From: Druceiella hillmani
Lineage: Eukaryota; Arthropoda; Insecta; Lepidoptera; Hepialidae
Length of the DNA stretch: 64,000 bases
Direction of reading: 5' to 3'
NCBI GenBank assembly: GCA_039881145.1
Contig: JAYKKI010000038.1
Coordinates: 1 to 64,000, forward strand
Shown: positions 19,500 to 35,209 of the stretch, piece by piece
How the letters are laid out: each line of letters begins with the position of its first letter
How positions within the stretch are numbered: the stretch's first letter is position 1
Translations under genes and position numbers: made by a program
The notes under the pieces: generated by a model
The model's database searches: none
Told to the model about the DNA's origin: nothing
Seen by the model: the letters and a program-made list of their open reading frames with translations, nothing else

Positions 19500-21130
19500 A
19501 ATGATATTCGGGTACCTATTTTTGAGTCAAGGCCTCATCGTCCCTCAACGGGGTCTATCGAACGTAATTTGGTCCAGGTCGGGTTTGCGACGGTCTTCAC
19601 CACCATCGATCTGGCGGGCGCACGGACTCCCTCGTGACCTGTTGTGCCGCGTGGCCACGATTGCAGCACTCGCTCGTTCCACGGTCCATCGATGACTCGA
19701 ACTTCTTGCCTAACTTATTTCTATTTGATTTTGCAAGCGAGTTCGGCGGCTTCGGTCATTGGTGTTTTCTTTCTAATATCGGCTTTTCCATGGCGCTCGC
19801 TTATTTTTATACCAAGCATGCTCTCGGTTACTCTTTAAAATGTCTGTATTCTTTTATCATATGCTCACCAAATGTCCACGTCGGACACCCATACAAAAGT
19901 GTTGGAAAAATTGCTGATTCCTTGGCTTTCTTTTTGAGATTTCATTGGATTTTCGACTTTAAGATATGCTTCATCGCCCAATACTTGTTCTTTCAAAGTA
20001 GGGTTGGCGAATGTTATGTTATGGCCGAGATAGGTACACTCATTTATAAATTGTATTGTTTGAAATTTTATTATCGTAAGTGTCCTTTCACGATTAATCA
20101 TTCTAAATGTTTTATTCGCATTCATTTTCTAGATTGAGAGTTTCTGTCATGTGGCATATCTTGTCATGGCTTTCGCTTATTAACGCTATGTTAAGAAATT
20201 ATATTTATTGATACCTTTCCTGACTGAGTCAAGTTGAGATAAGATAAACTCTAAAGGAGATATAGACAGTTTCGAGGACACTAGATGGTCCTGACGTAGT
20301 CCTCTTCTTATTTCAAAGGAACCTTCCATTTGTTTTTTTCTAATCGAAGCGTTATTTCTTCTGTAAACCTCTTGAATTATTTTTAGGTACTTTGCCTATA
20401 TGTTCAACCATTTCAGAGAATTCCACAGTACATTATGTGTAACTAAATTTAAACGCCATAGAGTAATAAATTAACACTCCGTGTAGTGGCAGTTCGTATT
20501 CATTAACGACATAAAACGACATATTATTTAAGTCAGTGTGATATATATAATAGGTCGTGCTATACTTCGGTCTAAATCCAGCTTATCCTTTTGGTTGGAA
20601 GTCTATGGTCGATCTGTCTTCTTAAGCGTGTGTTTATGAATAGTTTATAAATATTTTGCTATACATTTATTGGTTTGTAGATACTGATATCCAAGGCATT
20701 TTCTGTTTTATAAATTCTCTAATCTATGACACAGTCTTCCCAATCGTTTTGTACACAGCACGTGTCAAGTATTTTATTGAAAAAATTGTTAATATTGGAG
20801 GTAGCAGTTAAATAATAATTTTAGATATGTCGTTCGAAACTAAATCCTGATTAGGCATTTTCCTTGACTTTAGAGATTTAAGTCTTTATTTTACTCGTTT
20901 CCTTAAACGAGCTTAATATCTTGCCTTTTTTCCATGTTTTTGTGATCATATTCCAAATCGATTTTATAATTATGACGTTTATCATATGGAGCCTTATAAA
21001 CATTTGTTACTATATCTGCTAGTCTCTTTCTATTGGTGGCCTTGTTTCCAACTTTATTATTCACAGCTCTTATCTAGTCTTTTCCTTGCTTTAATCTTTT
21101 ATTGAAATATTCCACTGAACATTTAGTCTC
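19500..21130 (-). pseudogene. Non-LTR retrotransposon reverse transcriptase, decayed
   Basis: Reverse-strand frames reproduce, in the right order, the landmarks of insect endonuclease-reverse transcriptase type non-LTR elements. They are FNKILDT....DWEDCVI (about 20720-20790), a YK..NIYK-like stretch then RLRRQIDHRLPTKR (20580-20650), an RRGLRQ.-type finger corresponding to GVRQGDPLSP (20270-20310), IALISES (about 20185), MNANKT then INECTYLGHNITF (20010-20125), and the C-terminal RAMLGIK.../IRKKTPMTEAAELA/IKWKW-type region (19700-19830) with VLQSWPRGTTGHEGVRAPAR (19620-19680). Numerous stops and frameshifts separate them. The FADD catalytic box expected just before IALISES is missing. The upper limit is approximate; no endonuclease domain was recognised, so the copy is 5'-truncated. 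Confidence 0.7.
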
Positions 21131-21139
21131 GTGTTCTTC

Positions 21140-22190
21140 TTCAATCATTTTATATTTTAAATGGGTTTAATTTAAAAAAAAATAGTTTCCTGACACTACT
21201 GCCTAATTTACTAAATCTCTTTCTCTCTTTCCTATTTTTGCGACTCATATTTTTTAAAATATTCTCTTTCTTTGATCAGATTTTTCAACCTTGATATATA
21301 AAGTTAAAATTATTTTTATCTCGAACCTTTAATAACAAATTTTATTCTGTAAAATGGTAGGGATTTCCTATGTATATAATTAATTTCCTTACTATAATAT
21401 TTTACTTCATACTTTGTACATTATTGGTAAAAATGGCTGAGGAGATAATTTTGTGTCATTTGTTTTATATTTAATTGATGAGTTTTTTTTTCTGATTATA
21501 AAATGTGAAAGTTGGATAAAAATAATATTTCACAATTTCTTACAATAAAATAATACAAAAAATTGTTAATTACCAATTGTTGCTTAACATGAGATATAAT
21601 AATTATATCTGTGCTCTTGCCTATCCACATTATAAATATATGTACGCGCTTGATGTCGAGCATGGACTTACAACCATGTGAATGAGGCATATTTGAACAC
21701 CAATCATTGTTCACTGGAGTCAGTATGAATGTGGCTCGAAATTAAAATTTTATTATAGTTGCAAATTTGTTGTGAAAACTTCATATAAATTAGAATGGTG
21801 ATGGAGTGGTTCACCGACCTCAATACCGTTTTTCACAAAGAGAGGTTTTTCCCCAAAAGATGTGATATTATATCGGAATGAAATTATCATGTCGCCTTCT
21901 GTGACTGTCTCATGTTATAAATTAGCAGAGGTAGCAAAAATGTAAGCTAACTGAAGTTACTTAGTAATAAAATTCTGGAACAAGCAATAAAAGATTGATA
22001 ACAATTTGATATAAAAATTATATTATCTTGTTTTTTTAAATTGACATATTTACGAATCATTGACCGACATCAAAAAATAAGACACACTCAATTCGATGCG
22101 TATGTATGTACAGTTCTAACTTGGAAACACTTTGGTCAATTTTAATTATTACTCTTTTGGTTGTAAATATGATCGAAATCTAATAATGGC
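21140..22190. other. Unassigned AT-rich stretch
   Basis: Possibly includes further upstream sequence of the reverse-transcriptase relic, but I cannot support it. No other gene, RNA or repeat recognised. Confidence 0.45.
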
Positions 22191-22680
22191 CTTCAGAGAC
22201 ATATTAAGGTATTCTTCAACGGACGAGAGTACAACCCCTCGACCCTCATCACCACGAGAGAAGGAAATTTAAGAAATGTATGCCGAGTTAGAGTTCATTT
22301 TATATGTCTTTATAAGTACTTTAATATCAGATGTTGCTCAGAGTCTAAGGATGGAGCAAGAAGGTAGCAACAAAACTCTTAAGTAAGAAGATTCATCAAG
22401 TTTGAGTTCATTTAACTTTTCTTGCCAAGTTCTGTGTTCGTAAATAGTGCCAATGATCTGATAATTAAACTGAAAGATGGTGACGGAAATTCTTCTGTGA
22501 CCACGAGTAGATTCATTATAATTTTGCTCGTTTAAATTTTCTTTATAAGTCTTTTGGTTACAAGTGATGACAGCCAGAATCTCAAAGAGGTAGTTTCATC
22601 GAGTTTGGATTTCTTTGACTTATCTTTTACCTGGACGAGTTCTTTGGCCACAAATGTGGCCAAGGTCTGATAATGGAGGC
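22160..22680. repeat. Diverged tandem array, unit about 120 bp
   Basis: A motif like gagtttgagttcatttaacttttctt..caagttctttgg.cacaaatg.....(g/t)ctgataatgg recurs at about 22279, 22400, 22520 and 22592-22668, with many substitutions. A gatggtgacggaaattctt block lies between copies. Alignment is by eye and unit borders are approximate. Confidence 0.5.
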
Positions 22681-22689
22681 ATCTCCGTT

Positions 22690-23260
22690 TTTATTAAAGA
22701 AAATTTTGCTTGAAAATGACACATATGCCTCATATTATAATTTTTAACAATAAAACATCAGTAATTATTCTCTTTCGAGGTATTGTTTTCATACAGGATC
22801 TTCTGCGCTTCTATCATTTCTCAATGTTTTTTTCTTTACATACACATTATTAAAGTCTCTACGGAGGAAAAGTTGCAATAACAGCAATATCAACGACAAT
22901 CTCGTCCATTAATAGAAAAATAACTGAATGATATGAGCCAAGTGTAATGACGCGTGTACATGGGTCCACTCTTGGCTCCTCGCCTTGCGAATATTTCATC
23001 AAGATATTTATCGAATGGTCTCGATGAAGTGTACCGCTAATTTTGTAAGAACATACCTTTTTAAAAATTATATTATATGCAGATACAATTTACGACTTTT
23101 GTTATATGTATAGTAATATTTATATATGTTTATTAGCAACATAATTCAGCGTCGTTTTACTCAATATATAATTGTTAATTAATAAATAAATTATGATTAA
23201 GATTTCTAAAGAAATCACTTAATATGCAAATAACTCCACATAGGTTGCTTTTAAAATTGC
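22690..23260. other. Unassigned AT-rich stretch
   Basis: A small GC-richer segment (gacgcgtgtacatgggtcca, 22950-22990) is the only compositional anomaly. No gene recognised. Confidence 0.5.
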
Positions 23261-23329
23261 GTAATAGTGGGGATTTTATTACAAAAATTCTATTGCAAAG
23301 TATGCGAAATAACAGTAATATGTATCTTT

Positions 23330-23650
23330 AAAACGGAAGGTACTACGCGCGTGTAATGAAATAATCTCATACGCGAGGTAGCAAAGACGATTGCGTCACG
23401 CGTGCCACTCACCCACAGTTCTAACGACGCCCGCTCTCATATTTTTTTGGCATCTATTTGAATCTTAACAAAACTGAACGCGATAAATTCAGATTTATTG
23501 ACGAAGGTATGTGATAATATGAAACGTGACGACGTGATGAAAACCGGCGACGTGACTTGATCGATACCGTCACTCACAAGTGTTTTAAGAGATGTGACGT
23601 TTCATATTATCACACGTAGGTAGCTTATTACGTTACACCAGTGATTTAAA
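23330..23650. other. CpG-rich patch with 17-bp inverted repeat
   Basis: About 320 bp that is much richer in CpG than its flanks (ctacgcgcgtg, gcgtcacgcgtgcc, ctaacgacgcccgctc). It includes a perfect inverted repeat: gtgataatatgaaacgt at 23511-23527 against 23597-23613, enclosing repeated CGTGAC/GTCAC motifs (cgtgacgacgtgatg, ggcgacgtgac, gtcactcac). The layout suggests a small non-autonomous element or a protein-binding cluster. No open frame is present. Borders are guessed from composition. Confidence 0.4.
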
Positions 23651-23659
23651 GAATCCACA

Positions 23660-26190
<2,531 letters not shown>

Positions 26191-26255
<65 letters not shown>

Positions 26256-26256
26256 C
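26191..26256. repeat. (TA)n microsatellite with palindromic flanks
   Basis: TA dinucleotides bordered on the left by gatattattattatg and on the right by cataatattatc, which are roughly complementary, so the whole block can fold on itself. Confidence 0.9.
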
Positions 26257-26297
26257 ACATAATATTATCAATACGCAATCTCTACTGAATACTCTAT

Positions 26298-26379
26298 AAG
26301 TTGCCTTTGAAAATTACTCTGAAAGGCAACTTCATCGTACGTTGAAGTTGCTTTTCAGAGTAATTTTCAAAGGCAACTT
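26298..26379. repeat. Nested palindrome, 37-bp arms
   Basis: Left arm 26298-26334 and right arm 26343-26379 are reverse complements with one mismatch in 37, around an 8-base loop tcgtacgt. Each arm is itself palindromic: aagttgccttt at its start pairs with aaaggcaactt near its end. The unit can therefore form one long hairpin or two short ones. Such structure occurs in fold-back or miniature transposons and in small-RNA precursors. Confidence 0.9.
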
Positions 26380-29300
26380 AAACGAAAAGGGGAAAAAAAC
26401 TTGCTACAAATGACGTTTCTAAAGAAGGATTCATTGATGTACACGTCGACATACCATATAAGAAACTTGGAAGCTCAGGTGTTCCTATCTCATTCAGAGC
26501 AGAAAAATTTATAATCATAATTCAAAGTTTTAATTTAAAATTAAATGTTTAAATTAAATGATCGCTTGTCGCTATAATAAAGAAACAATATGAAATTAGC
26601 AGGTGTAATCACATTTTTTTTGTTACGCTGTTATAGACTGTGTCCACGTTCACAGTACTGTCTTGCAATAATTTTACTGGAGCAAAGCCTGTGCCCTAGG
26701 CAAACTATTGTTTGCATTATTTACCATTATGCCATAATGTAAATTTTCCATTATCATGGTCAATTGGATATAGACTCACCTCCCCATACCACGAACATCA
26801 GATCGGATTTATACTTATGGATATACTTATCGACATGTATTTATAACAAGGGGTGGACATTTAGGTCGGTCCATATATGGTGTTAGTATTCCATTTATAT
26901 CTATGTGTTTCTTTTTTAACCTTAAAATAATCCAGATATAAAACAAAAGTTGCAGGTATGTCAATTTTAGTGGTCCGCACCTCAAGAATAGAAACGGAAC
27001 CATTATAGATATTGATATATTTTTGTTTTAAAAATTTAATATTTTCAAATAATTTAATAAACTAACATGATATTTAAGGACACATCCTTAAATATTTGTT
27101 ACTGCCTAAAGTCTACGGAACTCTCGTAATAAAAATTCTACTCCTACTTGCCACGTTTCTTCCATGCCATTGAGTACACTTCTATGGCCATCTCTTAACG
27201 ACTATAGGAAACTTTAATCATTTAACTTATTTTATGAAATTATCCTTGACGTGAAACTGTTCTTTTATTGTGAGATAGAACATTTATTGAGTTCTTTTGA
27301 AGCTAAACACCCCTCTTTGTTTATTTTTTCTTTACCATTATGTAGAAATACAATCTCAGAAATGGCGACATAAAGAATCTAAGCTGAAACACGACATATA
27401 TTTTAAAACCTAGGACAAGTTATTGAAAGGTGTTTGTGTACATATAACGAGATGGGTTGTCACGGGAAAATAATGATGATGCTCAAAATGTATGCCTAAT
27501 CCTGTAAAAATTATATTTCTCACAATATTACAAAATATTAATTTGCAGATAAACTCGCAAAATATATGAACAAATGTTTGGTTCCCGAATTATATTTCGC
27601 TTCGAATAGCTATAATGTTTGAATACTGTGTAATTATCATAGTGTTTATTAGCTAAAACATGTAAATATTATTAACTTCCACTAAGACATTATTTTATAA
27701 TAAAGAAGAATATCAATAGAGCATTTGTGCACTCCAATGAATATTTATTTATGGAACAAATTTAAGCTCAGACAATGATGAGCCCAGTGCTAATCATAGA
27801 CTGCACACATGTCAAAGATATTATTATTCTTGTCCTGTCTAGATAAATGATTAGTTTTGTTATTGACTTAAAATACACTTACTAATTAAATGTGTACCTT
27901 CTTGTTAAATGTTCTAAATGAAAGATTTACATCAAAAATTTATTTACATTTTATTTGACTTAAATTGGGATGTGATATTTTCTATCGTTTTATTTCTTCT
28001 GAAAATAACATTTTCCATTATTAAGTTTGATTACATCTAATATTGGTAACGAATAATGATAACAACATAATTTAAGATTACTGAAATATTAATAACAATA
28101 TATTTAATAATATAAAATATTTTTTAAAATATTCAAAGCATCAGAAATCGTGTTCAGTAACGCAACCTTTTTTTACAAATGCTTTAATCTTCAGTACGTA
28201 GAACGAAACTATCGTAACGAACTAACCATGATTTTAAGTTACCAGAGCATATTAATATTTATTATTGAATTATGTTACTATGTGGACCTTTATATTATTA
28301 AACGGTATAATCTACTTTTAAACTATTCAAAACAAAAAATAATAATACTATATCCTAAGAATTATGTGACTGAGGGATAATGTTCCGAATGGAAGAAGAC
28401 TTACTTTATGATGGAAAATAAATTTTAAAAAATAAGGAATAGAAAATTAGAGTATAGCAATTCTTTATTCAGATTACTAGTATCATTTGTGTGGATAATA
28501 AGCTTTGGAAAAAAGTCCCATTGATAATGTTCATATTGTATTAATACTAATACTGCCCATTAGTATTAATACAACGATTTTTAAATAAAATAATTATTTT
28601 TTCACTCTTAGTCTATATTTATATTAATAAATTATTCATAAGTATTCTTTCTTAAAGCTGTAACGCATAGATAAATAATACAAAATACGGTAAAAAATAT
28701 ATGTAGAAAAAAAGCTCGCAAAAATCTTAAAACACACTATATCATCACTACCTACTTCAGTGAGGTTAACAGAGGCGAATACATTGATATACCGTATATA
28801 AGAATTATTAACCCAATTAATTATTTTGCCTATGGCATTCATAAAATAAATTCCGAACTCATTTGTAACTAAGTGCTTGTTCCTATTTTACATGGGAAAA
28901 AGAGGACTAGAAAAAGGATGACTACACTATTATTGTTTTTTTTTGACAATAGTCACGTTTAATGGTTACGTTATTGCTAGAAAGGTCTAAACTTATAACA
29001 TGAAAACTCTTAGTACAAACAATTTATAATAATTAAAGAAGATTTTTGAACTATAACTTTACTGAATAATTTTTGTTTACGATCAGTTTTACTTTAATTT
29101 TCTTCTTATTATTATATTAAAAGAATTCTTCTTATTATTATTATTATATTAGAAATTTCGAAAGCACTCTGACTTCGTAAATATTACATTTAATCATTTC
29201 AGATTTTATCCTTAAAAAAATTCAGCGCACATTTGCTTCTTGAGCTTTAGTCATTTTAGTATTATTTTACTAAGTATTTTAAATAATCAAATAAAAAATT

Positions 29301-31735
29301 AATTAATTCTGAGCTCTTCGAAACTGTTCTAGCATTTTCCCTTCCGTTCCTCAATTTGAAAACTTTACACTGATATGTAGATACGGTTGTGTTATAAATA
29401 CGGTATTTTTACTTTTTGTTAGCGATTGGTATCTGTCTAAGTATTTATTATTGTATGTATTTTAAGTAGTAATATTAACGAATTGTGTGTTTTTTTGCAT
29501 ATATGTGCTGACGTTTATTGATTCGTATTTTGAAACATTATCTTACTAGTCGATTGTTGTGCATCAGCCCCTATCTAGCAATTGATCTGCCTAGTATATG
29601 TTATTGATTTGCCTTGATGGACTAATTTACACAAATATCCGTCTCTCTTATACTCTATAAGCTGTCCTAATGCACAAATAAAATTTTGTTGCAAATCGCG
29701 GTCCAAATCTACAAATATGCATTTTCAAGCTATGGGTAGAACTTTTATGGATCATTTTACTCATATCGCTGACCTATTGAATACAAACTTCTAGATAAGA
29801 GAAATTCAGGCTCACTTACCCTTCTAGTAGACTATCATCGTTTTCATCGTTTGATTTATATACCTCGTACCTCTTTTAAAATAAATTTGGCCAGCTTTGC
29901 GTCTTTTTGCCTTTTTCCAACTTAACCCTTTTCTCTATTCTACACTACACACACGTTACTTGTATATGACCATAGAAACTTGTATATGACTTTATGTGTA
30001 TATGACCATAGAATTATATGATTTGTGTGTATGCTTTTTGGGATTATTATTATACATTTATTATGAAATAAAATGTTAAATTAGCAAAAGAGTATATTTT
30101 TCTGTTTATTTATATACACCCTAATGGGTTAATAATTTTTGGTATTTTATGGAATCAGAAGCATTCTTAAGAAATTTATTCTTAAATTTATATAATTGCC
30201 TACTTATTGGCATACCTGTCCGTCTCACAAATTCTAATAAACTCGGCTTCTACGATATCTGACACACATCCGTTAATCCTATCAAAGTAAGTAATTTTCA
30301 TCGTATTGTTTTTTTCTTAATTAACCCGTATAATAATTAATATCGTGCAGTCACGGTACCAAATAATAACTTCATGGTATGTTATTTATATTGCTTGTAA
30401 AACTGTGAATCACTCGAAAGCTTTAGGCAGATTTTGTTAGAGGAATGTAGTTAGTAGAAACAAGATTTTAAATTTAATATTTGTTCTCAATTAAGAAATT
30501 GCACATGACAAGAATATTACTCCTTTTACACTTGAAATGTGAATCATCTTTCTCTTTAGTGATTTTGTGCCTATAAGTTGCCTGTCAGAATACAAATATT
30601 CGAGATTTAATAAATTAATTATTACTATGATATTAAAATTGTTATCTTAAAATGTTTAATTAATAATAAGTATAAAAAAATGACATCAAACCCATTTATA
30701 TTCAGTTTTTAAATTGATGTTTCTCATGTCCAATTATAATACGAAGAATTTAACAACAAAAACTACTATCATAATCTCGCTTAATTGATGTAGTCATTAA
30801 TATAATTAGAACATATACATGTCTTCGTTATCAGTTTTCTGCTTGAATCTAAACGCATTTGCACATTTGGAAAAAGTAGTAGCTACTCTATATTTACGTT
30901 TACAAGTACATTTAAGTTTATAACAAAATTATAACTGTACTTATAATTTTTTCTGTTAATTTGGCAAGGGTAGCTTTATAAGACTACGAAAGTTATCTTT
31001 CATAACAATAAAATATATACAACTGGACAATTAATGAATTCCTTAAAATTGTGTAATACAACAGGATATAATATATAACTGGACATAAGAAAGTAATTTA
31101 ATCATAAAGTAACCGGGAACAAATGAATGTCTTCTTTATTGTATTTTTAATTATTGAATTTATGTGACCAATGCCTACTTAAAATAGACATTTTACGTTT
31201 CTCTTACCTTATATAATTTAAAACATCTTTATCAATAAATGTGTTATTCTATATTCCTCATATGTCATCCTACTAAGACAATTACCAATTTGCCTTACTA
31301 ACATATACACAAAACCTAACACCTAAAGTTTGTGTGAAATGTCTTATGCGAACACTAAATAAAAGTAACAGTAGAACAGTAGTTCAGCAAATAAATTATC
31401 CATGGGCTAAATAAAAGAACACTGTTCCAAAGGTATAAACGTAATTTAAAATTTAAAATTACAAGTAAAACAAGAAGTTCAAAAATTTATTCAAATTTTG
31501 AAAGAGGAAATTTACAACTGCATTGAAACCAATAAAAATAAAAATTGCTTTTCGTTAAACATAATATAAGGTACGTATATAATGTTTTATGAATCATTTG
31601 TGTAATATAATTACTACACTGAATATTATAGGAATCTTTTAATGTATGAATTTGATAAATAAGCGTCGGTGCTACTCTGATTAAACAAGCGTTTAATTGT
31701 TTACACATAATTTTATATATCAAATTGATTTTGCA
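26380..31735. other. Unassigned AT-rich stretch
   Basis: More than 5 kb with no recognisable gene. The longest frame, 28150-28380 (+, 76 codons), is AT-driven and lacks motifs. A 16-bp hairpin at 28536-28574 is listed separately. Confidence 0.5.
28536..28574. repeat. Perfect 16-bp hairpin
   Basis: ttgtattaatactaat at 28536-28551 is the reverse complement of 28559-28574, with a 7-base loop actgccc. It could be a bidirectional terminator-like fold or a fold-back mutation; there is no gene on either side. Confidence 0.85.
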
Positions 31736-31739
31736 TTAT

Positions 31740-32650
31740 AAATATTGAAATACCTATTCCATTAACCGTAAACTCCTGTCAATCGTGACGGTCAGGAATA
31801 AAGATCTTAATTGCTGTATCGGTTCTCCATATCCGAAGTTCAATATCAGATTTTGCAAATTAAAAACCACTTGAGGAACTCCTTTCTCCATATCCAATAT
31901 CAGATTTTGCAGAGTAATAACTAAAGTAATATCTATCTAGTAGCACATATAATGAATTACGATCGATTTACTGACATCCGTTAAGGAGTTATATAATTAA
32001 TCTCCAGAACTCATCATTAAAATATGACCTGGTTGATAGTGCAGGTATTTTACAAAGTGAAAATTACCAGCAGTAAATATATTGAATTATTTTGATTAGT
32101 TTACTTACTACCATCCTATAAAGAGGTCCATTGTTCATCTCCAGAAAGCATCATCCGTTTCTGACATGATCGATAGTTTAGTTACTTTGTAAAGTAAAAA
32201 CTACTAGTATCAAATATCTTGAATCACTTTCAATTTACTACCATCCGTTAAGGAGTTCCATTGTTCATCTCCAGAATTTATCACTAGACCTTGATCGGGT
32301 CGAAGTTGTAGTTATTTTGCTAAGTAACAAGTACTAGTAGCAAATATCTTTAATCACGGTTGATTTATTAATATCCGTTAAGGAGTTCCATTGCTCATAT
32401 CCAAAACTTAACCTCTGACCCTGACATGATAAAAGGTGTAGTTATTTTGAAAAATAACAACTACCCGTAGAAAATATCTTGAATCATAGTTGATTTACTG
32501 CCATTCGTTAAAAAGTTCCATCGTTCTATTCTGGACCTCATCATCAGATCCTCATCATATTTATATGAAACCACACCTATAGCACCCTCTTTTAAATAAA
32601 AAAAATCACCAAAATCGTTCCACTCCGTAAAGAATTGTCGCTGAACGTAC
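31740..32650. repeat. Tandem array, unit about 130 bp
   Basis: The core ccatccgttaaggagttcca is found, with changes, at about 31973, 32111, 32241, 32371, 32501 and 32620, mostly exactly 130 bp apart. Each unit also carries ttgttcatctccagaa, a tgacatgat segment, gta(g/a)ttattttg, aagtaacaactac and caaatatcttgaatca. Earlier, more eroded pieces (ctccatatcc..aatatcagattttgca at about 31827 and 31887) extend the array to the left. On the reverse strand a unit can be read WN(F/S)LTNGSKSTMIQDI, but 130 is not a multiple of three and stops intervene, so it is not a repeat protein. Confidence 0.8.
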
Positions 32651-35209
32651 ATAAAAAAAAATTCCCACGAATTGAGTCCTTTTTTTGAATTAAAAAAAAT
32701 ATTACCAATGTAACATTCACATAAGTCAATATTAACGTATGAAGTTGAGCATTAATGCTTAATCATTTCTGTTCATTACCCTTTGATACATTATACAGTG
32801 TAATCCTTAGAACCTCTGACTATCAAAACGTAGGAACACGCTAAATTAACTGGATAAAAACTATAATCTTTTCAAAATATCGAATAATTCATATAACTTT
32901 GAATCGTTCATTTTATTGGGAATAAGCCTTTGTTTAAGTTGGTATAACCGATGAGTGAAATGCTAATATTAGAAATTAAAACAAATACGCACAATATACA
33001 TAACAATATTTAATTCAGAAGTGAAAAAATAATAATAAATATATAGGCCTAAATTACTCAACGTTAACTGTACCTTTTTCGCGTTTTATTTTTGATGAAA
33101 TTCTTCATTGTATCAATTTTTCTATTAATATTAAAATTAACTCATTAACCCAAATTAAAACACAATTTCAAAAGAAGGAAATTATTACAAAGACAATATT
33201 GACCAAACGTTGAAAAATATCTATGCCTAGAAATAGAAACAACTTACAGCCATCATAAAAAAAATTCGCAACGTATTCCGATGGACTTTGTCTTGTATTA
33301 AATTTAGCCACCGAGTCTAATCATACTAATGTATGGTAAGTTATATTATACAACTTTTTGTAAATATATGACATAATTTCTTACCTTTATTTGTAGAAAA
33401 ATGAGTTATAAATAACCAATAGTGTCTTCATAAGTAAGTAATTTTATATCGGTCAACGTATTTGTCGTTAAATTGAAGAAATATTTGAAGAGAAGAATTA
33501 TACAAGGTACTTATTTATTATTATTATTATTAAATTATTTTGTGGATAATTTATAGCATGGAGTAAATAGCAAAGAATATGACTAGTGACATTTATTGAA
33601 CATTTTTCAAGTCAAATTTAATCAAATTGGCTATATTTTGTTAGAGATTTACGAACGTTTTTCTTATTGCCGGGATCAAGAAAGAAAGCAAACAAGTAAC
33701 GTAAGTAATTAGGCTACCATAGTTTCATTAAGAAAAATTGGATACAAATAATATATACGATCAATACAATACACCGCTTGCGACGTCGTTGACGTACGTA
33801 GTTTCATTAATCGCTGCGAATTTGTTGCGTTTCCGGCACCAATTCATTTGATCAAATGAGGTTTTATAAATATTACCTGATTGTTCTTATGAAGCTCTTT
33901 ATAAGCGTAGAGGATTTCTATACAGCTATCTGGTTTTAGATGAGTTTAGACCAACCTTACAATGACTTTTTTATTTTAAAATTAATCATGTGCAGTTCAT
34001 TATGAACTAATTTGGACTAAAGATTTATACTTGCCATTGATAGATTTTCACTGGATCCATAGATGACGGAATGGATCCATAGATGATGAAAACTTGACCG
34101 AGTCAAAATTAATACAGTGCAATAGTTTCCAGATAAACATTGAAAACAAACTTGAAAATAACGTAACCGCTCCACCCAACGCGCGGTTCGTTCATTTCGC
34201 TACTGGGCGCAACAATTTTTTTGATCCGTTGACTGTTGATTGGTGTAATTTGATTTTAAATTAGATGATAAGTTCTTAGCTGTAATGCCAAATCTTATTC
34301 CTCAATTTTGTTATCTACGTATTGTTTTATTATGCCCTCTAGCAAGGTAGCAAACAAGACGCATGGATGTCAAAATATTATACCAACTTTCCAAATAAAT
34401 TAATTAATTGTCTAAATACCATTCATTGCGAATACTGAACATTACAATTGTTGAATGATTTTAACTAATAGCGATCGATTGAATATTTTTTAATATATTA
34501 TCATTTTATAGTATATTCGTTTGAATAAATAAAATCACTTACGTTATAATTCAGATATTGACTACAATTAGATTATTACGAATTATACTTCAAAGGTAAA
34601 AGTCAAAATAACACGGTAATTTTCAGGCATATTTATATATATTGACAACCATATTTAGATAAAGAGAAAATTGTGAAAAAAATTATTTTTTTTCTTTTTA
34701 TGAGGCCAAACGAAAGGGAAATGAAAATTTATCGCTTTTCAATTGCAATGCCGTCATATATAATATAATCGATAAATCTAGATAAATTCCTTACTCAACT
34801 TTTCTCCTGCATTTCTCTAACAAAATTCTATAAGATCTTGGGTGTTTTTATCTCCCTACTGTTTACGGTTAACCTATTAAAGCGTAATTTGGACATTTAG
34901 GATCTTTAACTTTTTTAAGATAATTTTGATCACATGATTAGTGTAAACCTGAAGCTTTTGCCAAATATCTACTACATAAGACATAATGTTGTATCGGATT
35001 CTAGAAATGTGTTTATCGGGCATTTAACTAGAACTACCATGAAATAAATATGACGAATCGTCTAGCATATTAATTACCAGGTGCCAAACATTAAGTACAT
35101 GGTTGACACTAAGAGGCATAAAACTTCATTTCTTCCTGAACAAATCATTCTATAGTGGATAAGTATTTTTATCACATTAGTATTTTCATCTAATTTTATA
35201 GTACAAAAA

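Noticed and set aside
32461..32652. 63-codon reverse-strand frame ending in the 130-bp array
   Set aside because: It reads through one repeat unit; units are not in a common frame, so it is not a repeat protein gene.
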